A DNA stretch of 64,000 nucleotides, from the NCBI RefSeq assembly GCF_000969415.1, contig NZ_JZEX01000179.1, positions 1 through 64,000 of the forward strand, in the 5' to 3' direction. Positions within the stretch are counted from its first letter, which is position 1. Every line of letters starts with the position of its first letter. The position numbers were made by a program, and so were the translations under genes. Under the pieces are notes generated by a model. The model was not told the DNA's origin. It saw only the letters and a list, made by a program, of their open reading frames with translations, and searched no databases. Positions 59,247 through 64,000 of the stretch are shown piece by piece. This stretch comes from Devosia geojensis. GTDB taxonomy: Bacteria > Pseudomonadota > Alphaproteobacteria > Rhizobiales > Devosiaceae.

Positions 59247-60005
59247 ATGGGAGAACCTGAATCGAGGCCGCCAAGCATGGGTGATAATTCACTGTCAAAA
59301 CAGAATTTTTTCGTGAAATCAACTCGGCCGTCACTGCCTGTAAGCCGCAGCGCATTGCGGTCCGGCGGAGCGTGGCGATTAGTATATCAGAGCCTGCGGG
59401 ACGATATCGTCGCCATGAGGCTCGCGCCTGGATACAAAATTAGTGAAAGTGAATTAGCACGACGCTTCGGCATCAGCCGCACTCCGGTGCGCGAGGCCAT
59501 ACAGAGGCTGGCCGACGAGGGCCTGGTGGAGATCTTTCCGCAATCGGGCACGTTTGTCGCCCGCATTCCCTATGACGCGCTGCCCGAGGCCATGGTCATT
59601 CGCAAGGCGCTCGAGCAGACGACGGCGGCCCTGGCGGCGGGCAAGGCGACGCGCAGCCAGACCCTCATCCTCGCTTCAGTGGTGGAGCAGCAACGCGAAG
59701 CCGCCCAGAGGAACGACTCGACCGCCTTCCACCGCGCCGACGAGCTCTTTCACAGTCAGATCGCGGAAATTTCCGGCTTTCCCGGCATCTGGAGGCTGGT
59801 GCTGCAGGTCAAGACGCAGGTCGACCGTTTCCGCCACCTGACCCTGGCGCTTCCGGACCGGATGGTCGCGGTGATCAAGGAGCACGAGGCGGTGCTCGAC
59901 GCCATCCAGCGCAAAGACAGCGACGCCGCCCGCGACGCCATGCTGCGTCATCTCGACGGCGTGCTCCCGGCAATCGACCAGCTGCCGGACACGAACACGG
60001 ACTAG
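59247..60005 (+). CDS. GntR-family transcriptional regulator (FadR/FCD type)
   Basis: The 252-residue protein has a GntR winged helix (YQSLRDDIVAMRLAPGYKIS then ARRFGISRTPVREAIQRLADEG, about 48-95) and an FCD-type all-helical sensor domain with ADELFHSQIAEISGFPGI and HRLTLAL-like FRHLTLALP. D, H and H residues of the usual metal site in FCD domains appear in HRADELFHSQ and later IKEHEAVLDAIQ. The ATG at 59247 follows GAGGG. It is divergent from the CUT1 arabinoside operon and upstream of a GAF protein and the second ribose-type importer, so it could control either side. Confidence 0.88.
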   Translation: MGEPESRPPSMGDNSLSKQNFFVKSTRPSLPVSRSALRSGGAWRLVYQSLRDDIVAMRLAPGYKISESELARRFGISRTPVREAIQRLADEGLVEIFPQSGTFVARIPYDALPEAMVIRKALEQTTAALAAGKATRSQTLILASVVEQQREAAQRNDSTAFHRADELFHSQIAEISGFPGIWRLVLQVKTQVDRFRHLTLALPDRMVAVIKEHEAVLDAIQRKDSDAARDAMLRHLDGVLPAIDQLPDTNTD

Positions 60006-60148
60006 CGTTTCTTCTCCTGGATGCCCCGGCCAACCTCCCGAGGGCCAGTCGCGAGGGAGCGCGCTGCCCGTCGAGCAGAATGCGCTCATACCGTCTTGTC
60101 GACAGTTTGGATACCGTGTACGGTTTCCTTCGTCACAGGGAGACGCGC

Positions 60149-60673
60149 GTGATCCAGTCCCGTCAGACAGAAGCATTCATGGCGGCCGTGCGCGGCCCCG
60201 GTGTGGATGCGCGGGAACTGATCGGCCACCTCGGCGCGATAATCCACGACATCATCGGTACCAGGCTCCTGACCGCCTCGGTCTTCGACATGGACGCGCG
60301 CCAGTCCCGCCGCGTCTATTCGGAAAACCTCGAGGCGTATCCGCTGGGCGGGATCAAGCCGATCGAGGACAACCACTGGACGCAGATCGTGCTGCACGAG
60401 CAGCGGATCTTCCATACCCTGCGCATCGAGGAGATCGCCGAAGTCTTCTTCGACTGGCGGCTGATCCAGTCGCTGGGCTGCGAGTCCAATGCCAACATTC
60501 CGGTCGTCGTAGATGGCAAGGTGATCGGCACGCTCAACCTCCTGCACGAGGCCGGCTACTACACCAGCGAGCGCCTGGCGCCGGTCGGCGCGCTCATGCC
60601 TTACGCCACCATCGCCTTCATGGCGCTCGGCGCCAGCGCATTCGATGCCGGCGCGGCGGCCGAGCCGTCATGA
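60149..60673 (+). CDS. GAF-domain protein
   Basis: The 174-residue protein is mostly one GAF domain: HLGAIIHDIIGTRLLTASVF, DARQSRRVYSENLEAYP, then GCESNANIPVVVDGKVIGTL and NLLHEAGYYTSERL. GAF domains bind small ligands and often belong to sensors. There is no attached output domain, so it may be a stand-alone sensor or a chaperone-like modulator. The GTG at 60149 has AGGGAG just upstream; an ATG at 60080 would give 197 residues but has no site. It lies between the GntR gene and the ribose-type importer, an unusual companion for a sugar transporter. Confidence 0.68.
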   Translation: MIQSRQTEAFMAAVRGPGVDARELIGHLGAIIHDIIGTRLLTASVFDMDARQSRRVYSENLEAYPLGGIKPIEDNHWTQIVLHEQRIFHTLRIEEIAEVFFDWRLIQSLGCESNANIPVVVDGKVIGTLNLLHEAGYYTSERLAPVGALMPYATIAFMALGASAFDAGAAAEPS

Positions 60674-60701
60674 ACCGGAGAATCCAACACCAACGAACTG
60701 T

Positions 60702-60724
60702 GCACGGTCCTGCCCCGACCGTGC
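60702..60724 (+). promoter_or_regulatory. Hairpin upstream of the second binding-protein gene
   Basis: GCACGGTC and GACCGTGC form a perfect eight-base stem with a seven-base loop in the 121 bases between the GAF gene and the binding-protein gene. It may separate the two units or help stability of the downstream message. Confidence 0.35.
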
Positions 60725-60794
60725 GGCCCACCGCCGGCATGGCGGAATAACCGGCAACGGAGCCAGGGACTCCGGCCAAAGGAAGGGAACCGAA

Positions 60795-61790
60795 ATGAAC
60801 CGAAATCTAGTCCTGCTCTCGACCGCTGCCGCGGTGAGCCTGCTTTCTGCCCAGATGGCGGCGGCCCAAGAAGCGCACCGCGTGGCGTTCCTCGCCGCCA
60901 GCAGCCAGAACGGGTATAATCAGGCCATCTATGCCGGCATACAGGAGGCGGCCGCGGAACTGGGCGTCGAGGTCGAGATCTTCGACGGCGCGTTCGACTC
61001 GGCCGCCCAATACGCTCAGGTCGAGGACCTTGCGGCCGGCGGGCGGTTCGACGCCTTCATCGTCACGCCCAACGATACGGTCGGCATCGCCACCGCGCTC
61101 GAGGATGCCACCGCCGACGGGATCGTCGTTGCGACGGCGCTCTTCCCGGTCGGTCCGGAACTCAGCAACATGGAGCCGCAGGTTGCGGGGCTGACCACGA
61201 CCGTCGCCGCCAATCCCGCCCAGGGCGCCGCCGCGCAGGCGCAAGCCGTCGTCGATTTCTGCGCCGACAAGGACCCGTGCCGGGTGGTCATCATGATCGG
61301 GCAGCTGATCTACCCGTTCGACAACCTGCGCTACGAGACCTTCCGACAGGTGCTGGGCGAACATGCCAACATCCAGATCGTCGCCACCGGCGAAGGCAAC
61401 TACGACCCGGACGCCTCGCTGACCGCGATGCAGGACATTCTTCAGGCCAATCCTGAGGTCGACGCCGTGCTCTCCAACGCCGACCAGCACCTGATCGGCG
61501 TCGAGATCGCGCTTTCCGACGCCGGCTACGACGTTGCCTCGGTATTCCTGATCGGGGGCGGCCTCAACCAGATCGCCGTCGATGCCATCCGCGCGGGGAC
61601 CTATGACGCAACGCTTGCCGAGTATCCGCACAGCATGGGCAAGGCGGCGCTGGAAGCCGTGGTGACGACGCTCGAGGGCGGCACCGCGCCGGCATGGATC
61701 GATCCGACCACCCTCGGCGCGGCGCCAGAGATCGTGACCAAGGAGTGGCTCGACGCCAATCCCGATTTCGTGGCCGAGTGGCAGGGCTGA
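60795..61790 (+). CDS. Periplasmic sugar-binding protein (RbsB type)
   Basis: The 331-residue protein has a signal peptide (MNRNLVLLSTAAAVSLLSAQ and AAA, cleavage probably after QMAAA) and the periplasmic-binding-protein 4 fold: VAFLAASSQNGYNQAIYAGI, LAAGGRFDAFIVTPNDTVGI, and SNADQHLIGVEIALSDAGY. It resembles binding proteins for pentoses. GGAAGGGAA lies before the ATG at 60795. The substrate is unknown; the neighbouring apiose-type genes make apiose or arabinose possible. It is the first gene of the RbsB-RbsA-RbsC set. Confidence 0.88.
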   Translation: MNRNLVLLSTAAAVSLLSAQMAAAQEAHRVAFLAASSQNGYNQAIYAGIQEAAAELGVEVEIFDGAFDSAAQYAQVEDLAAGGRFDAFIVTPNDTVGIATALEDATADGIVVATALFPVGPELSNMEPQVAGLTTTVAANPAQGAAAQAQAVVDFCADKDPCRVVIMIGQLIYPFDNLRYETFRQVLGEHANIQIVATGEGNYDPDASLTAMQDILQANPEVDAVLSNADQHLIGVEIALSDAGYDVASVFLIGGGLNQIAVDAIRAGTYDATLAEYPHSMGKAALEAVVTTLEGGTAPAWIDPTTLGAAPEIVTKEWLDANPDFVAEWQG

Positions 61791-61803
61791 TCCGATGGCG
61801 GAA

Positions 61804-61827
61804 CGGGGCGGCGCCGAGGCCGCCCCG
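61804..61827 (+). promoter_or_regulatory. Hairpin between binding-protein and ATPase genes
   Basis: CGGGGCGGC (61804-61812) and GCCGCCCCG (61819-61827) make a perfect nine-base stem with a six-base loop, 13 bases after the binding-protein stop. It should raise the amount of binding protein relative to the ATPase and permease, as at 30475-30497 and 41292-41322. Confidence 0.5.
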
Positions 61828-61854
61828 CGTCTTTGCCTGGAAGAGGAGAAGCGC

Positions 61855-63405
61855 ATGCCTGAGCCGATGAGCGGGCCAGTCGTCAGGCTGGCGGGCGTCG
61901 AGAAGAGTTTCGGTGCCGCGCGGATCCTGCGCGATATCACGCTCGAGTTCGCGCCGGGCGAAGTCCATGCGCTGATCGGCGAGAACGGCGCGGGCAAATC
62001 GAGCCTCGGCAAGATCGTCGGCGGCTATTACGGCGCCGACCGCGGCACCGTCGATATTCTGGGCGTGCGGCTCGAGCGGCCGACACCCCGACATGCGCTG
62101 CAGCTCGGGGTCGCCATGATCCACCAGGAACTGCAGCTGGTGCCGCAGCTCAGCGTCGCCCAGAACGTCTTCCTCGGCCTCGAGACCAATGTCGCCGGGC
62201 TTCTCAGGGGCTCGGAGAACCAGCGCTTTACCGAACTCGACCGTCGGTGCGGGTTCGGTCTCGATCCGCGCCGCACGCTCGGTGACCTCTCCATCGCCGA
62301 GCGGCAGAAAGTCGAGATCATGCGCGCCATCGCCCGCGACGCGCGCGTCATCATCATGGACGAGCCGACCTCCTCGCTCACCGCCGACGAGGCCGAACGC
62401 CTGCACAAGGTGATCGCGTGGCTGCGCGACGAGGGACGCACGATCATCTACGTCACGCATTTCCTCGACCACGTGCTGGCGGTCTGCGACCGGGTCACCG
62501 TCATGCGCGACGGCTGCATCGTGCGCACCGGCCCTATCGCCAAGGAAACCAAGCGCTCGCTGGTCGAGGCCATGCTCGGAGAGAGCGCCGAGGTCGCCTA
62601 TCCGGCCCTGCCGCCAGCGCCCGATCCGACGTTGCCGCCACGTCTTTCTGTCCGCAACGCCTCGACCGAAGCCGGGATTGCCGATGTCAGCATCGACATC
62701 CGCCCCGGCGAGATCGTGGGCCTGGTCGGCCTCGTCGGTTCCGGCCGCAGCGAAGTGGCGCGCGCCATCTTCGGGGCCGATCCGCTGACGAGCGGAACCG
62801 TCGCCCTCGACGACAAGGCGATCGTCAACCTCTCCCCCAAGCGCGCGGTGCGGGCCGGCATCGCCTTCATCCCGGAAGACCGGCGCAAGCAGGGGCTGGT
62901 GCTGACCCAGCGCACGCGGCCCAATATGAGCCTGCCGCACCTGGCCGCCATCAGCCGCTTCGGGCTGCTCGACATCGCCGAGGAACGCCGGCGCACCCGC
63001 GCGATGATCGCGCATTTCGGCATCGTGCCGGCCGCGTCCGACGGGGAGGTCGCCTATTATTCGGGCGGCAACCAGCAGAAGGTGCTGCTCTCAAAATGGG
63101 CCTATGGAACCCCGCAGGTGGTGCTCCTCGACGAGCCGAGCCGCGGCGTCGATATCGGCGCGCGCCGGCGCATCCACGACTTCATCGTCGAGCTGGCGCA
63201 ATCGGGCGTCGCCGTGCTGCTGATCTCCTCCGAGCTCGAAGAGGTCCTCAACCTCTCCCACCGCAGCTACCTGATGAGCAGGGGCGCAATCGTGGGGGAG
63301 ATCGCGAGCGCCAGTGCCAGCGTCGACCAGGTCCTCTTCCGCCTGTTCAACGTCGAAACGCAACAGCCGGGTGAAGCCGCCGCTTCGCCCGCATATCCGG
63401 AATAG
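61855..63405 (+). CDS. Sugar ABC importer ATPase, RbsA-type double NBD
   Basis: The 516-residue protein has two fused NBDs. NBD1 carries GENGAGKSSLGKI (about 45-57), signature LSIAERQKVEIMRA and Walker B VIIMDEPTSSL. NBD2 has the usual degenerate Walker A (VGLVGSGRSE), signature YSGGNQQKVLLSKW and an intact Walker B VVLLDEPSRGVD, in contrast to the ATPase at 7839. I start at the ATG at 61855, preceded by GAGGAG; an ATG further upstream (61795) lies in the hairpin region and is less likely. The permease starts four bases after the stop. Confidence 0.92.
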   Translation: MPEPMSGPVVRLAGVEKSFGAARILRDITLEFAPGEVHALIGENGAGKSSLGKIVGGYYGADRGTVDILGVRLERPTPRHALQLGVAMIHQELQLVPQLSVAQNVFLGLETNVAGLLRGSENQRFTELDRRCGFGLDPRRTLGDLSIAERQKVEIMRAIARDARVIIMDEPTSSLTADEAERLHKVIAWLRDEGRTIIYVTHFLDHVLAVCDRVTVMRDGCIVRTGPIAKETKRSLVEAMLGESAEVAYPALPPAPDPTLPPRLSVRNASTEAGIADVSIDIRPGEIVGLVGLVGSGRSEVARAIFGADPLTSGTVALDDKAIVNLSPKRAVRAGIAFIPEDRRKQGLVLTQRTRPNMSLPHLAAISRFGLLDIAEERRRTRAMIAHFGIVPAASDGEVAYYSGGNQQKVLLSKWAYGTPQVVLLDEPSRGVDIGARRRIHDFIVELAQSGVAVLLISSELEEVLNLSHRSYLMSRGAIVGEIASASASVDQVLFRLFNVETQQPGEAAASPAYPE

Positions 63406-63408
63406 CCC

Positions 63409-64000
63409 ATGGCCGATCTCTCCCTGACCTCCGTATCCGGCCGCCGCGCCTTTTCCGTCGGCGATTTCCTGCGCGAATACGGCGTGCTGATCATCATCGT
63501 GCTCCTGATGATCGGGCTGAGCTTTCTCAGCCCTTCGTTCCTGACAGCACGGAACCTGCTCAACATCCTCAACCAGAGCGCTCCCCTGGCGCTGATCGCC
63601 GCCGCGTTGACCCTCGTCATCATCAGCGGCGGTTTCGATCTTTCGACCGGGGCCATCTTCGGGGTGGCGAGCGTCAGCGCCGCGTGGCTCGCCGTCAATG
63701 TCGACCCGACGCTCGCAATGATCGCCGGCCCGCTGATCGGCCTCGGGTTGGGCGTCGTCAACGGCCTCGTCATCACCGGCTTCAACATCCACTCGTTCCT
63801 GGCGACGCTTGCCACCAGCATGGTCTATCGCGGCATCGCCGTGCTCATTACCGGCGGCGCGCTGATCCCGGTGCGCATGGAGGAATTCGCCTGGATCGGA
63901 CGCGGACGCGTCGGCATGGTCAACATTGCCGTCATCATCCTCGCCGTCTTCACCATCGCCATGATGATCCTTCTCAACCGCACCACCTTCGGCCGGCGCG
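63409..64000 (+). CDS. Sugar ABC permease (RbsC type), cut by window end
   Basis: The frame is open from the ATG at 63409 to the window end (about 197 codons). The visible part has the RbsC-family features NLLNILNQSAPLALIAAALT, VIISGGFDLSTGAIFGVASV and NIHSFLATLATSMVYRGIAV, with about five membrane helices. It is the transmembrane partner of the double-NBD ATPase just upstream. Further subunits or catabolic genes may follow beyond the window. Confidence 0.9.
   Translation, partial: MADLSLTSVSGRRAFSVGDFLREYGVLIIIVLLMIGLSFLSPSFLTARNLLNILNQSAPLALIAAALTLVIISGGFDLSTGAIFGVASVSAAWLAVNVDPTLAMIAGPLIGLGLGVVNGLVITGFNIHSFLATLATSMVYRGIAVLITGGALIPVRMEEFAWIGRGRVGMVNIAVIILAVFTIAMMILLNRTTFGRR

Overview
The window is G+C-rich (about two thirds by eye) and has the codon use and gene style of an alphaproteobacterium. 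The many sugar ABC transporters, the Rhizobiales-type palindromic repeats and the envelope-glycan genes suggest Hyphomicrobiales, possibly a Devosia-like soil or plant-associated bacterium; this placement is inference. I saw no rRNA, tRNA, CRISPR array, insertion sequence or phage gene.

Bases 1-23,713 are an exopolysaccharide/envelope glycan locus: a partial glycosyltransferase, two Wzx-type flippases, a GT4 glycosyltransferase, a polysaccharide deacetylase, two GNAT-like acyltransferases, a Wzz/GumC chain-length protein without a kinase domain, a multi-pass membrane protein, a GMC oxidoreductase with a small twin-arginine partner, a Wzy/ligase-type polymerase, a GtrA protein and a HAD-UbiA fusion. 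It is split at 4.8-12.5 kb by a degenerate GGDEF protein and a sugar cassette (AraC regulator, ketose 3-epimerase, ribose-type ABC importer). All three convergent gene junctions here hold palindromic repeats or hairpins.

Bases 23.8-28 kb hold two FAD/NAD(P) oxidoreductases, an Rrf2 regulator, a small alpha/beta hydrolase and a possible short gene.

Bases 28-64 kb look like a plant-glycan utilisation island. An AraC regulator faces a CUT1 transporter (no ATPase of its own) with a DapA-type aldolase and a YghZ-type aldo-keto reductase. A peptide/oligosaccharide ABC importer is co-transcribed with two apiosidase-like hydrolases that have no signal peptide. Next come a DeoR regulator and an operon of split transketolase, FGGY kinase and TIM-barrel isomerase, the gene set expected for D-apiose breakdown via D-apulose 4-phosphate. 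A reverse-strand operon then carries a CUT1 importer with its ATPase, a GH51-type arabinofuranosidase, a GtaA/DUF4965-type hydrolase and a LacI regulator. The right edge has GntR and GAF proteins and the start of a second ribose-type importer, cut by the window end.

The most interesting reading is that oligosaccharides with apiose and arabinose (for example pectin RG-II or apiosyl glycosides) are imported whole, cut in the cytoplasm, and the apiose sent to DHAP and xylulose 5-phosphate. A shared operator-like motif upstream of the oligosaccharide importer and of the transketolase operon suggests that the DeoR protein controls both.
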